Below are positions 16,921-25,431 of a DNA stretch of 64,000 nucleotides, in pieces. This DNA comes from RU20A sp042610495. Its GTDB lineage: Bacteria; Pseudomonadota; Alphaproteobacteria; Rhizobiales; Rhizobiaceae. The stretch lies in the NCBI RefSeq assembly GCF_042610495.1, contig NZ_JBHGAP010000008.1, positions 131,569 through 195,568 of the forward strand, read 5' to 3'. The position numbers and the translations under genes are program-made. The stretch's first letter is position 1; each line of letters opens with the position of its first letter. The notes under the pieces were generated by a model. That model was not told where the DNA came from. It searched no databases and was given only the letters and a program-made list of their open reading frames with translations.

Positions 16921-17958
16921 ATGATGGATTTCGACAGTTTCGATACCGGCCTTGCCACGCGCCCCCTGTCGCAGACCGACAAGGCGGCCGCCGTTCTTCT
17001 TGCCATGGGAAAAGGCGTCGCCGGGAAACTCCTGAAATTCTTCACACAGAGCGAGCTGCAGCAGATCATCGCCTCGGCGCAGTCGCTCAGGTCCATTCCC
17101 CCGCACGAGCTTGAAATCATCGTCAACGAGTTCGAAGACCTCTTCACCGAGGGCGCCGGCCTCATGGACAACGCCAAGGCCATCGAGAGCATCCTCGAGG
17201 AAGGCCTGACGCCTGACGAGGTAGACGGCCTTCTGGGTCGGCGCGCCACCTTCCAGACCTACGACGAGAATGTCTGGGACCGGCTGCAGGAAACCGATCC
17301 GAACGCGCTGTCCGACTATCTGTCCAAGGAGCATCCGCAGACGATCGCCTATGTCCTGTCGCAGATGCCCTCCAGCGTCGGCGCCAAGGTTCTGCTCGGC
17401 CTGCCGGAAGACATGCGTCCCGACATCATCAACCGTACGGTCAACATCAAGGACGTCAGCCCCAAGGCCGCCCAGATCATCGAGACGCGCGTGTTCGAAC
17501 TCGCCGCGCAGTTGGAAGCCGAACGCAATGCCGTGGGCCCGACAAAGGTTGCCGATGTCATGAACGAGCTCGAGAAGAGCCAGGTGGACAGCCTGCTGGC
17601 CTCGCTCGAAGCGCTCAGCCAGGACTCCGTCAAGAAGGTCCGTCCGAAGATCTTCCTGTTCGACGACGTCCTCTACATGCCGCAGCGCAGCCGCGTTCAG
17701 CTCTTCAACGACATTTCCAGCGACATCATCACGATGGCCCTCAGGGGTACGTCGAACGAGTTGCGCGAATGCGTTCTGGCCGCACTTGGCGCCCGCCAGC
17801 GCCGCATGATCGAGCAGGATCTGCAGGGCGGGGACGCCGGCGTCAATCCGCGCGACATCGCGGTCGCACGGCGCAACATCACACAGGAAGCGATCCGGCT
17901 CGCTGCCAGCGGCCAGCTCGAACTGAAGGAAAAGGACGCGCCGGCCCAGGCCGCCTGA
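16921..17958 (+). CDS. fliG: Flagellar switch protein FliG
   Basis: The 345-residue rotor protein links the MS ring to the C ring and takes torque from MotA. Visible are the N-terminal SQTDKAAAVLLAMGKGVAGK, the middle-domain EHPQTIAYVLSQMPSSVGAK and a C-terminal domain with VRPKIFLFDDVLYM and the torque-helix region SSDIITMALRGTSNELRECV. An ATG one codon downstream is an equal alternative start. It is last in its run and is followed by a terminator. Confidence 0.97.
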   Translation: MMDFDSFDTGLATRPLSQTDKAAAVLLAMGKGVAGKLLKFFTQSELQQIIASAQSLRSIPPHELEIIVNEFEDLFTEGAGLMDNAKAIESILEEGLTPDEVDGLLGRRATFQTYDENVWDRLQETDPNALSDYLSKEHPQTIAYVLSQMPSSVGAKVLLGLPEDMRPDIINRTVNIKDVSPKAAQIIETRVFELAAQLEAERNAVGPTKVADVMNELEKSQVDSLLASLEALSQDSVKKVRPKIFLFDDVLYMPQRSRVQLFNDISSDIITMALRGTSNELRECVLAALGARQRRMIEQDLQGGDAGVNPRDIAVARRNITQEAIRLAASGQLELKEKDAPAQAA

Positions 17959-17997
17959 CGGTCCGCCTCCGTCACCACCCACGACCCGCCATCAATG

Positions 17998-18031
17998 CCC
18001 CGCGTGCTGCTGCCGCGGGGCTTTTTGTTTT
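17998..18031 (+). terminator. Intrinsic terminator after fliG
   Basis: CCCCGCG at 17998-18004 pairs with CGCGGGG at 18014-18020 around a 9-base loop and is followed by CTTTTTGTTTT. It lies 40 bases past the fliG stop and separates motA-fliG from flhB. Confidence 0.88.
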
Positions 18032-18292
18032 CCGCGGCCCGATGAACACGACGCCGCTTCAGCGAAGTTTCCTTGGGATTGACCGCGCTTCCGCCGCTTT
18101 CGGCTTGTAGACGACACTGGCCGGGTCCAAGACTGTTCAGCGTCCACCCTCACGTCAGGGCTGGCCGGGCTTCTGGAGGTTGCGCACGGCGGCAACAGGC
18201 ACCGCGGCAAGACGCTCCAGTCATGGGATCGATGTATCCGGGCCGGCGACTCCATCGCTGTTTTGCCCGCGACGCGGGAGGCGGGGTCGCCG

Positions 18293-19372
18293 ATGGCCGA
18301 CGACGACAAGGAAAGTAAAACAGAAGCCCCGTCCGAGAAACGAATCTCGGATGCAATCGAGGAAGGCAACATACCTTTCTCGCGCGAGCTGACGACCTTT
18401 GCGTCGACCGTCGCGCTCTATCTCTTCTTCGTCTTTTTCCTGCCATCCGGCTTTACCTCGCTTGCCGAGGGGCTGAAGGACATTTTCGAGCAGCCGGAAG
18501 CCTGGCGGCTGGAAAATGCCAATGATGTCGTCGGCCTGATCGGCCACATCTTCCGGCAGGCCGCGCCGCTCGTCGTGCCTGTCTTCATTTTGCTGATGGT
18601 GTTCGGGATCGGATCTTCTGTCGCGCAGAACATGCCGACGCTGGTGCTGAACAGAATCATGCCGAAGCTGGAACGGATCTCGCCGATCGAGGGCCTGAAG
18701 CGCATCTACGGCATTGCGGGCATGGTCGAGTTCGGCAAGTCGCTGTTCAAGATCCTCATCGTCTCGGCCATCATCGTGCTCGTTCTGGAAAACGATTTCT
18801 ACGAATCACTCGACGCGATGTTTGCCGATCCCATGACGCTGTTTGCGCGGATCACCAAGGATCTGAACCAGATCATTCTCGTCATCCTGTTTTCGACGGC
18901 CATCGTCGGGATCGTCGACTTCTTCTGGACGCGGCATCACTGGTACGAGCAGCTGCGCATGAGCAAGCAGGACGTCAAGGATGAAATGAAGCAGTCGCAG
19001 GGTGACCCGATCGTCAAGAATCGCCTGCGCTCGCTGCAACGCGACCGCGCCCGTCGGCGCATGATGAACCAGGTTCCACGGGCGACCCTGGTGATTGCCA
19101 ACCCGACCCACTATGCGGTTGCCCTGCGCTATGTGCGCGAGGAAAGCGATGCGCCGATGGTGGTGGCCAAGGGAACCGACCTCGTGGCGCTGAAAATCCG
19201 CGAGATCGCCGAGCAAAACGGCATTCCCGTCTTTGAGGATCCGCCGCTCGCTCGCTCCATGTTTGCACAAGTCTCGGTGGATAGTGTCATTCCACCGGTG
19301 TTCTACAAGGCCGTGGCCGAACTCATTCACCGGATCTACGCATCGCAGGCGCCTCAGAAACGGGTGAATTGA
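18293..19372 (+). CDS. flhB: Flagellar export switch protein FlhB
   Basis: The start at 18293 (MADDDKESKTEAPSEKRISD) gives 359 residues. Four transmembrane segments are followed by a cytoplasmic domain carrying the self-cleavage motif NPTH in LVIANPTHYAVALRYVREES. Cleavage between Asn and Pro switches export from rod/hook to filament substrates. It has its own upstream region after the fliG terminator and runs into the next gene. Confidence 0.97.
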   Translation: MADDDKESKTEAPSEKRISDAIEEGNIPFSRELTTFASTVALYLFFVFFLPSGFTSLAEGLKDIFEQPEAWRLENANDVVGLIGHIFRQAAPLVVPVFILLMVFGIGSSVAQNMPTLVLNRIMPKLERISPIEGLKRIYGIAGMVEFGKSLFKILIVSAIIVLVLENDFYESLDAMFADPMTLFARITKDLNQIILVILFSTAIVGIVDFFWTRHHWYEQLRMSKQDVKDEMKQSQGDPIVKNRLRSLQRDRARRRMMNQVPRATLVIANPTHYAVALRYVREESDAPMVVAKGTDLVALKIREIAEQNGIPVFEDPPLARSMFAQVSVDSVIPPVFYKAVAELIHRIYASQAPQKRVN

Positions 19373-19377
19373 TCCTC

Positions 19378-19806
19378 ATGAAAAAATGCCAATATTCCGA
19401 AGAGCGCGAAAAGATCATTGCCGATGCGATCCGCCCGGTCGCGACGGAATTACGGTTGATCGACGCGGCGGATTTTATTGCATTGCTCCGCTTTGAATCC
19501 TACGGCAGCCTTGCTGACCTCGTCTCCTCGGCGGCGGAGCTTTATTTCCAGCCCGGCACCGTGAACTTCGGCATCGGCGGCAACTATACCGTCGATTGGG
19601 GTGTCGAGCCGGAAATCGTGCTCGACCTCGAGCTGAAGCCGCAGGGGGTGACTGCCTATGTGCAGCTGGTTCTCGGCAAAGACCGCGCCGGGCTCGAAAT
19701 CACCCATATCGCCTTCCAGAAGCCTTCGTCGGATCCCGACGAGAACACGGCTTTCCTGGCCCGCAGCCTGGCGGAAGCACAGTTCCTGCAGGCGCGCGCC
19801 GCCTGA
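19378..19806 (+). CDS. Conserved unknown protein after flhB
   Basis: This soluble 142-residue protein starts at the ATG at 19378, six bases after the flhB stop (TTG at 19369 is an alternative). It contains GIGGNYTVDWGVEPEIVLDL and ELKPQGVTAYVQLVLGKDRA, suggesting an alpha/beta domain, and no membrane segment. I know no assigned function. The tight link to flhB suggests cotranscription; a role in motility is inference. Confidence 0.8.
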   Translation: MKKCQYSEEREKIIADAIRPVATELRLIDAADFIALLRFESYGSLADLVSSAAELYFQPGTVNFGIGGNYTVDWGVEPEIVLDLELKPQGVTAYVQLVLGKDRAGLEITHIAFQKPSSDPDENTAFLARSLAEAQFLQARAA

Positions 19807-19976
19807 CATCCCCTACCATGCGCTCAGACGCCTTCCCGCAGCCTGCGGGCAGGCTTGCCGCGTCGCTGCGAGCATCTCCGGTCATCGAGAGATCACCGGA
19901 CATGCCCTATCGCCTTGCTTTCGCGCCGTCCGGACGCAAGGGCGGCGGCGCGCTGTTTCGTGAGACGCTGCGAAGC

Positions 19977-20009
19977 ATAAAAATGGCGCTGGCAGCGTGT
20001 GCCAGCGCC
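19977..20009 (-). terminator. Intrinsic terminator after visR
   Basis: GGCGCTGGCA at 19985-19994 is perfectly inverted at 20000-20009 with a 5-base loop, and on the minus strand is followed by ATTTTTATG. It lies 35 bases past the visR stop, in the convergent gap with the plus-strand gene. Confidence 0.85.
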
Positions 20010-20043
20010 GGAGCGTGCCTCTGAAATCGCGCCTTGCGATCCG

Positions 20044-20793
20044 TCAGTCGATGAAGCCGAGACGAATGGCCTTGGCGATGGCCTGGATACGATTGACCGA
20101 ATTGAGCTTTGTCGTCGCGGTACCGAGATAGGCGTTCACCGTATGGACCGACAGTCCCATCTTCTCCGCGATCGCCTCGCTCGTATGGCCGTCGCCGGCC
20201 ATCTGCAGGCAGGCAATCTCCCGCTCGTTGAGGGCGGCGGCCGGCTGGGCCTTGCGCTCCTCCATCGACAGCATGTCCGTCATGATCTGGCAGGCACGGG
20301 CATGGAGGCTGAGGATCGTCTCGCTGGTGAGATCCAGGCTCTCGGCGGCAAACACCACGTAGCCATTGCCCTGGCTGCCGAGACGCACCGGGAAGGCCAG
20401 CCCGGCCCAGGGCAGCGACCTGTTGCGCAGGCGTCGGAAGAAGCGGCTCAGCCCGTCCACGTCGCAGACCTGATGGTCGCCCGCACCGTTCCAGACGACC
20501 GGCAGCAGGGAGCTTTCGATATGGCTGACGAGATCGTCGCCGAAAAGGCTGACCAGTGCCCGGGCCTCGTGCTCGGCGTCCTCGCCCCAGCTGTTGAGCT
20601 CGAGGGCAAGGGTGCGGACCGGCGGAACACCAACGCCCGCGATCCTGAAGACAGCGTAGTGCCGGGCGCCGAGCCCCTTGCGCATGGCCTGCAGCCGTGT
20701 CTGGAAGAGTTCGATCCGGCCGATGCGGCCGCTGCCGCCCCGAGCGCCGGAGCGCTGGTCGTCCCCGCCCTTGCCGGAGGAAGATTGCGCCAT
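20044..20793 (-). CDS. visR: LuxR-type motility regulator VisR
   Basis: The 249-residue protein has an N-terminal ligand-binding-like domain (about residues 20-175) and a C-terminal LuxR helix-turn-helix (about 185-249: LNEREIACLQMAGDGHTSEA, then AEKMGLSVHTVNAYLGTATT). In S. meliloti VisN and VisR act together at the top of the flagellar, motility and chemotaxis hierarchy, through Rem. It lies 12 bases after visN, so the two are cotranscribed. Confidence 0.95.
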   Translation of the reverse strand: MAQSSSGKGGDDQRSGARGGSGRIGRIELFQTRLQAMRKGLGARHYAVFRIAGVGVPPVRTLALELNSWGEDAEHEARALVSLFGDDLVSHIESSLLPVVWNGAGDHQVCDVDGLSRFFRRLRNRSLPWAGLAFPVRLGSQGNGYVVFAAESLDLTSETILSLHARACQIMTDMLSMEERKAQPAAALNEREIACLQMAGDGHTSEAIAEKMGLSVHTVNAYLGTATTKLNSVNRIQAIAKAIRLGFID

Positions 20794-20805
20794 CGTCGCT
20801 CCTCC

Positions 20806-21546
20806 TCAGACCAGATTGTGACGGACGGCGTGGGCAATCGCCTCGGACCGCGTCTTGGTGGCGGTCTTGCGCATGACGCTGGTGATGTAGTTGTTGATCG
20901 TGTTGCGCGAGATGCCGAGGATGACGGCGATCTCGTCGCTCGTCTTGCCTTCGGCGATCCAATAGAGGCACTCGATCTCGCGCTCGGTCAGTTCGTAGTC
21001 GCGGTCGCCGCGCCCCTTGCTGGCCTGGGCGAAGCTCGCGAAGTAGCCGGTCAGGAGCGTCACTTCCCTGAGGCTTTCCGGCGAGAGAATGACGTTTTCG
21101 GGAAACAGCAGCGCCAGCACGTAGCGGATGCGGCCGACACTGAAGGTCAGCGCGCAATATTGACGGCTGAGGCCCTTCGGCATGTCGATATCGTCCGGAA
21201 GGCCCGTGAAGCTCGGACGCAGCACCGATACGCAGCGCTCGAACTCGCTGGAGCGGCTGTTGGCCGCCCCGTAGATGGCCGCAAAGCGCCGGACCAGATA
21301 GAACGGCCAGTCTGCGCAGACGACGAAATCCATATCGCCATCCGGCACGCCGTCGATGCGGGCGAGAAGGTAGTGGCGTGCGCCGACATATTCGGTCACC
21401 GCCGCAAGGCCGGCCGTAAAGCCGCCGTCTTCACTCAGATCGGCCAGACGATCGACGAGCCGGTCGAGAGGACGAGCTCGCTTCGAGACGCGTTCGATTG
21501 CGCCCGGCACCGGCCAGACGGAAAAATCCGATTGCACAGCATCCAT
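20806..21546 (-). CDS. visN: LuxR-type motility regulator VisN
   Basis: The start at 21546 (MDAVQSDFSVWPVPGAIERV), preceded by a GGGGGC stretch, gives 246 residues. The N-terminal domain binds an unknown ligand in the S. meliloti orthologue. The C-terminal LuxR domain is clear: LTEREIECLYWIAEGKTSDE and AVILGISRNTINNYITSVMR. Both subunits of the VisNR heteromer are therefore intact. The upstream gap to fliF is unusually long for this cluster. Confidence 0.95.
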   Translation of the reverse strand: MDAVQSDFSVWPVPGAIERVSKRARPLDRLVDRLADLSEDGGFTAGLAAVTEYVGARHYLLARIDGVPDGDMDFVVCADWPFYLVRRFAAIYGAANSRSSEFERCVSVLRPSFTGLPDDIDMPKGLSRQYCALTFSVGRIRYVLALLFPENVILSPESLREVTLLTGYFASFAQASKGRGDRDYELTEREIECLYWIAEGKTSDEIAVILGISRNTINNYITSVMRKTATKTRSEAIAHAVRHNLV

Positions 21547-22112
21547 GGTATTGCCCCCGTGATGGATCCGCGCAGAAACCGCACACGCCCGCCGCCGCGA
21601 TCGTTGGATTTCGAGCCTTTTCCGCCGCCCCGAAATCCGCAAATCACTACACGAATCAACTGGATACCAAGATACGCAGCTCAGTTGGAAAAACTACCGC
21701 CATCTTTTGGCGATTTACTTCGGCGCAGAAATTCGCGCTGATTCGGCGACCGGGAACGACAGTGATCAAAGCGAGAACAAGCGGTGCGGCAATTTTTCCA
21801 AGATGCTGAAATAGTTTCAAAATGGTTAATATGAGCGATCGGGCACGGATCGCTGCGCGTCTCCTTCGCACTGCATTTTTTCGCACCGGCGTGGTGCACG
21901 AACGCAACAGTTTGAGCCTCCGGACCTGCCGGCGACGCCCCTCAAGGAGAGGCGCAGCCGCGGTCACGTCCAGTCCCTGCTGATCCGGGCCTGCCTCCCT
22001 CACCGCAGCATCTGTATACCTGCCAGGGCATAACGGCCTCCGTGCCCAGACACGACGATGCCCGCCTTTTCGGGCGGGCATCGGGTCTTGCTTCTGTCTT
22101 TTCGCTTTTGGC
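21547..22112. other. visNR upstream region
   Basis: This 566-base stretch between visN and the fliF stop holds no gene I can support. The part nearest visN (about 21620-21850) is clearly A+T-richer than its surroundings and contains the dyad TGAAA-TAG-TTTCA at 21807-21819. It is the likely promoter/leader region of the master regulators. A strong hairpin lies at its far end. Confidence 0.6.
22056..22083. repeat. Hairpin after fliF
   Basis: CGATGCCCGCC at 22056-22066 is inverted at 22073-22083 around a 6-base loop, 30 bases past the fliF stop. No T-tract follows on the minus strand; on the plus strand TCTTGCTTCTGTC follows. It probably marks the 3' end of the che-fliF transcripts, but it is not a standard intrinsic terminator. 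Confidence 0.5.
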
Positions 22113-23798
22113 TCAGGCGGCCTTGTCGACGGCCCACTTGCGGAGGATCTTGGCAGCGCGTTCCTCGCTGATCTCCACCATGCGGGACAGTCGCCGCTCC
22201 GGGCCTTCCTTGACCCGGCGGTTGAAGCCGCCGGATGTGTCGTCGTCGAGGCTGAGGAGATCGTCGGTGCTGTCGAAGCCGAAGTCCGACCCGAAACCTT
22301 CCATGAGCGCGCCGCCGGCAGCCACGCCCACCGGGGCCGGCGAGAAGTCCGGAAGTTCGAGCCCGGCGGATTCCGTCTCGATGCCGGCCGGGGTGCCGAG
22401 ACCGACGGAGCGGGCCAGCGGGCGCAGGCCGAGCCAGACCACGAGGAAGGCGACCACGAGGAAGGCAACCGCGTTGATGATACCGCCGAGGTTCTGGGTC
22501 AGCACGGCCATGACGCCGGGTCCTGCGACCGGTTCGTCCAGGACCTGGTTATCCACGAAGTCCATGGCTGTCAGCGTCACCACGTCGCCGCGTGCGGTGT
22601 CGAGGCCGGCGGCAGAAGCGACGATCTTCTGCATCTCCTGCAGGTAGGCGTCGACCTTCGCCTGATCGGCCCCCTCGCCCAGCATGGTGGCGACCCGGGC
22701 CTTGTTGACGACGACGGCGACCGACAGCTTTTCGATGCGATAGCTGTTCTTGGTGGTCGCGACGGTCTTCTGGTTGATCTCGTAGTTGGTCTGTTCTTCC
22801 TTCTTCTGCGCCTGGTCGCTGGACTGCGGGCCCGCGCCGCCCGTGGTGGGCGCAGCCTGAGGCACGTTCTGCTGCACGGTGGCGGCATTTTCGGCCTGCT
22901 GGCGGCTGGATTGCGTATCCTCCTTGGTCACGCGCGTGGAGCGCTCGACGCGGGATTCGGGATCGAAGGTGGTTTCCTGGATCTGCTGGCTGTCCGTGTT
23001 GAGGCTTGCCATGACGCTGGCACGGAAGTTGTCCATGCCGAGGAAGGGCGCGAGCGCCTTGTCGATGTTGCTTTCAATCTCGCCCTGGACGTTCTGGACG
23101 ATGGAGAGCGACTGGTTGAGATTGTTGTTGGCCGGATCGGTGCCGGTGGCAAGCAACTGGCCGGTGGAGTCGAGGATGGTCACGTCATCGACGTTGAGGC
23201 CCGGAACGGATGAGGCCACCAGATGACGGATCGAGGCCGCAGCATTGCGGCCGACCGTCGCGCTGGCGCGGATCATGACGGAGGCGGTCGGCGTCTGGTC
23301 TGTGCGCCGGAAGCTGCCGCGGTCGGGCATGACGATGTGGACGCGGGCGGCGGCTATGCCGGAAATCTGCTGGATGGTGCGGGCGATCTCGCCTTCAAGC
23401 GCCCTCACCCGTGTCACTTCCTGCATGAAGGAGGTCAGGCCGAGCGAGCCGACATTGTCGAAGAGCTCATAGCCGGCATTGGCGCTGTTCGGAAGGCCGC
23501 GCTCTGCGAGCATGAGACGTGCCTTGCCCGTCATGCCGACCGGCACCTGCACCGACGCCCCATCCGCACCGACGGTGAAGTCGATGCCAGCTTCGGCCAG
23601 CGCGATGCTGATCTGGTTGACGTCCGGTTTTTCAAGGCCGACGTAGAGGGTTTCGAATGCCGGCTTGTTGACGTAGAGGCCGGTGGCGATGATCAGGCCC
23701 ATGGCGAGGATGCCGGCGCCGGCAAGCGCGATCAGCTTGCCCTGGCCTAATCCTGCCAAATTCTTGGCGATGGTCGAAAACTGTTCCAACAGATTCAT
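22113..23798 (-). CDS. fliF: Flagellar MS-ring protein FliF
   Basis: The start at 23798 (MNLLEQFSTIAKNLAGLGQG) gives 561 residues. FliF has an N-terminal membrane helix at about 25-45, a periplasmic region with ALEGEIARTIQQISGIAAAR, a second membrane helix at about 445-465 and a C-terminal FliG-binding tail ending MVEISEERAAKILRKWAVDK. It is the platform on which the basal body assembles. It follows cheT on the same strand, as in S. meliloti, with a 218-base gap. Confidence 0.97.
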   Translation of the reverse strand: MNLLEQFSTIAKNLAGLGQGKLIALAGAGILAMGLIIATGLYVNKPAFETLYVGLEKPDVNQISIALAEAGIDFTVGADGASVQVPVGMTGKARLMLAERGLPNSANAGYELFDNVGSLGLTSFMQEVTRVRALEGEIARTIQQISGIAAARVHIVMPDRGSFRRTDQTPTASVMIRASATVGRNAAASIRHLVASSVPGLNVDDVTILDSTGQLLATGTDPANNNLNQSLSIVQNVQGEIESNIDKALAPFLGMDNFRASVMASLNTDSQQIQETTFDPESRVERSTRVTKEDTQSSRQQAENAATVQQNVPQAAPTTGGAGPQSSDQAQKKEEQTNYEINQKTVATTKNSYRIEKLSVAVVVNKARVATMLGEGADQAKVDAYLQEMQKIVASAAGLDTARGDVVTLTAMDFVDNQVLDEPVAGPGVMAVLTQNLGGIINAVAFLVVAFLVVWLGLRPLARSVGLGTPAGIETESAGLELPDFSPAPVGVAAGGALMEGFGSDFGFDSTDDLLSLDDDTSGGFNRRVKEGPERRLSRMVEISEERAAKILRKWAVDKAA

Positions 23799-24016
23799 TC
23801 TGTTCCGCACCCATTAGCGCAACGGGCATCGAAGCAGACATCGCTTCTCCCGGTGTTGCGCAGGTCAACACATCGGCCCGGCTGACGAATCGCCCGAATG
23901 CGGACGCAGATCCACCGGTTCCGAGATGACCCTAGGTGACGAAACTTGCGCGAACTTGTCGTGTTCGCCCGACCAAGCCCCGGCATGTGCTGGCGCGGAC
24001 GCCAGCGGCAGTGCGA

Positions 24017-24424
24017 TCAGAATGCCTCGAAGGCGCCCGCGCTGTCGTCGATCGGCTGGGAGTGACCGCGACGCAGCGAGCCGTGGCCGAGGGATCGCTG
24101 CATGTCGGCGAGCTTGATGAGGCTGACGGCGGTGGTGACATCGACCAGCCATTCCGCAGGGATAGTGGACGTGACGGTGTCGATGAATTCCGCCAGGCCG
24201 CGCGTCTTCTGCACGGCGAGGTCGATGCCCTGCAGCACCATCATCCGATCGGCTTCCGTCAGGTGCGTCTCGCCCCTGGTGTCGGAGAGCTGCGGTTCGA
24301 TGCGCTCGATCAGATAGGCCACGTCATGCAGCTCCGAGACGATGCGCATGAGCACATCCGGGAGCGCTTCCTCGAAGTGGGCCGAATGGCCCTGGCGTTC
24401 CGCTGTCATGTCATCCGTCCTCAT
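24017..24424 (-). CDS. cheT: CheT-like protein, last gene of che operon
   Basis: This soluble, largely helical 135-residue protein (130 from the ATG at 24409) contains LMRIVSELHDVAYLIERIEP and DLAVQKTRGLAEFIDTVTST. It has no CheZ or CheX motif. The last gene of the rhizobial che operon, between cheD and fliF, was first an open reading frame of unknown function and is called cheT in S. meliloti; this one matches by place and size. The helical bundle would fit a protein-binding adaptor or response-regulator partner, which is inference. Confidence 0.8.
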   Translation of the reverse strand: MRTDDMTAERQGHSAHFEEALPDVLMRIVSELHDVAYLIERIEPQLSDTRGETHLTEADRMMVLQGIDLAVQKTRGLAEFIDTVTSTIPAEWLVDVTTAVSLIKLADMQRSLGHGSLRRGHSQPIDDSAGAFEAF

Positions 24425-24490
24425 GCTTGCGCCGCGGCGCGGGTTGTCGCTTGGCTGCAGCGGGCGATCGTCGCCCAGGCCTGCCGCGTC

Positions 24491-25045
24491 TTAGAAGAAT
24501 TCGATCGAGCTTTCGGCCGGCTTCGAAACGGGTGCCGGACGGGTTTCCATCTGCACCGTCTTCTGGGTTTCCACGCCGGTCAGCGCGTATTGACGGGCAC
24601 GGCCACTGATCGGCCAGAACTCCAGCTTGCGCCCGTGCTCGCCGCCGGTGCTCTCGCTGACGATCTTGATGCCTTCGTCGCTCAGGAACTGGCGGGCGAA
24701 GCGTGCGTTCTGCTCGCCCACATTCGAGAAGCGCGCGATGGTCTTTGCGCCGCCAAAAATCTTGGCTTCGAGACGATCCCTGCGCGCGCCCTTCTTCAGG
24801 AGGCCGTTGATGAGAAGTTCCATGAGATGCACGCCATAGCGCGTCGCATCCCCGCCGGCCGACAGGGCTTCCGCCGAGCCGGGCAGCAGGAAATGGTTCA
24901 TCCCGCCGACGCCCGCGACGGGGTCGCGCAGGCATGCCGCCACGCAGGAGCCGAGGATGGTGGTCAGGACCACATCCGGATCACTGACGACCTTGTACTC
25001 GCCCTGGATGACGTGAACACGCTTTCCTGCCTGGTCCATGCTCAT
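24491..25045 (-). CDS. cheD: Chemoreceptor glutamine deamidase CheD
   Basis: The 184-residue enzyme deamidates Gln residues of chemoreceptors. The catalytic Cys and His are in the motifs TILGSCVAACLRDP and GGMNHFLLPGS. A following NARFARQFLSDEGI and the extended C-terminal tail are typical of rhizobial CheD. It overlaps cheY2 by four bases. Confidence 0.95.
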   Translation of the reverse strand: MSMDQAGKRVHVIQGEYKVVSDPDVVLTTILGSCVAACLRDPVAGVGGMNHFLLPGSAEALSAGGDATRYGVHLMELLINGLLKKGARRDRLEAKIFGGAKTIARFSNVGEQNARFARQFLSDEGIKIVSESTGGEHGRKLEFWPISGRARQYALTGVETQKTVQMETRPAPVSKPAESSIEFF

Positions 25046-25431
25046 TTCAGCGCCCCAAACACGGCCTCGATTGCCGCCTTCATCTTCTCAATGGTGAATG
25101 GCTTGGCCAGTACGTTGTTGGCCCCCAGCGCAGCAGCCTTCTGAACCAGCGCGCGGTCGCCCTGCGCGGTCAGGATGATGAAGGCCGCCTTCTTCGTGGC
25201 CGGATTGGCGCGCACGGCCTGCAGAAGGCCGAGCCCGTCCATCTTGGGCATGTTGAAGTCGGAGATCACCAGGTGGTGCGGCTGCTGGGCCATGATCTTC
25301 AACCCCTGCTCGCCGTCACCGGCAGCAGTGATCTGCTTGAAGCCGAGCTGTTGGAGGGCGTCTCCGAGCAGAAGGCGGCTGGTTACCTGATCGTCGACGA
25401 TCAGAACTTTGATTTTTTCGGCGAGAGACAT
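25042..25431 (-). CDS. cheY2: Chemotaxis response regulator CheY2
   Basis: The start at 25431 (MSLAEKIKVLIVDDQ) gives 129 residues: a single receiver domain with phosphoacceptor Asp in LVISDFNMPKMDGLGLL, the Thr in IILTAQGD and Lys in VLAKPF. In S. meliloti CheY2 is the motor-controlling regulator while CheY1 acts as phosphate sink. The start codon overlaps the cheB stop. Confidence 0.93.
   Translation of the reverse strand: MSLAEKIKVLIVDDQVTSRLLLGDALQQLGFKQITAAGDGEQGLKIMAQQPHHLVISDFNMPKMDGLGLLQAVRANPATKKAAFIILTAQGDRALVQKAAALGANNVLAKPFTIEKMKAAIEAVFGALK

Noticed and set aside
19999..21741. A 580-codon plus-strand frame opposite visR and visN
   Set aside because: VisR and VisN both have intact LuxR domains on the minus strand. 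The opposite frame is a shadow.
22056..22083. Standard rho-independent terminator for fliF
   Set aside because: The hairpin is strong but lacks a T-tract on the minus strand, so I list it as a hairpin only.
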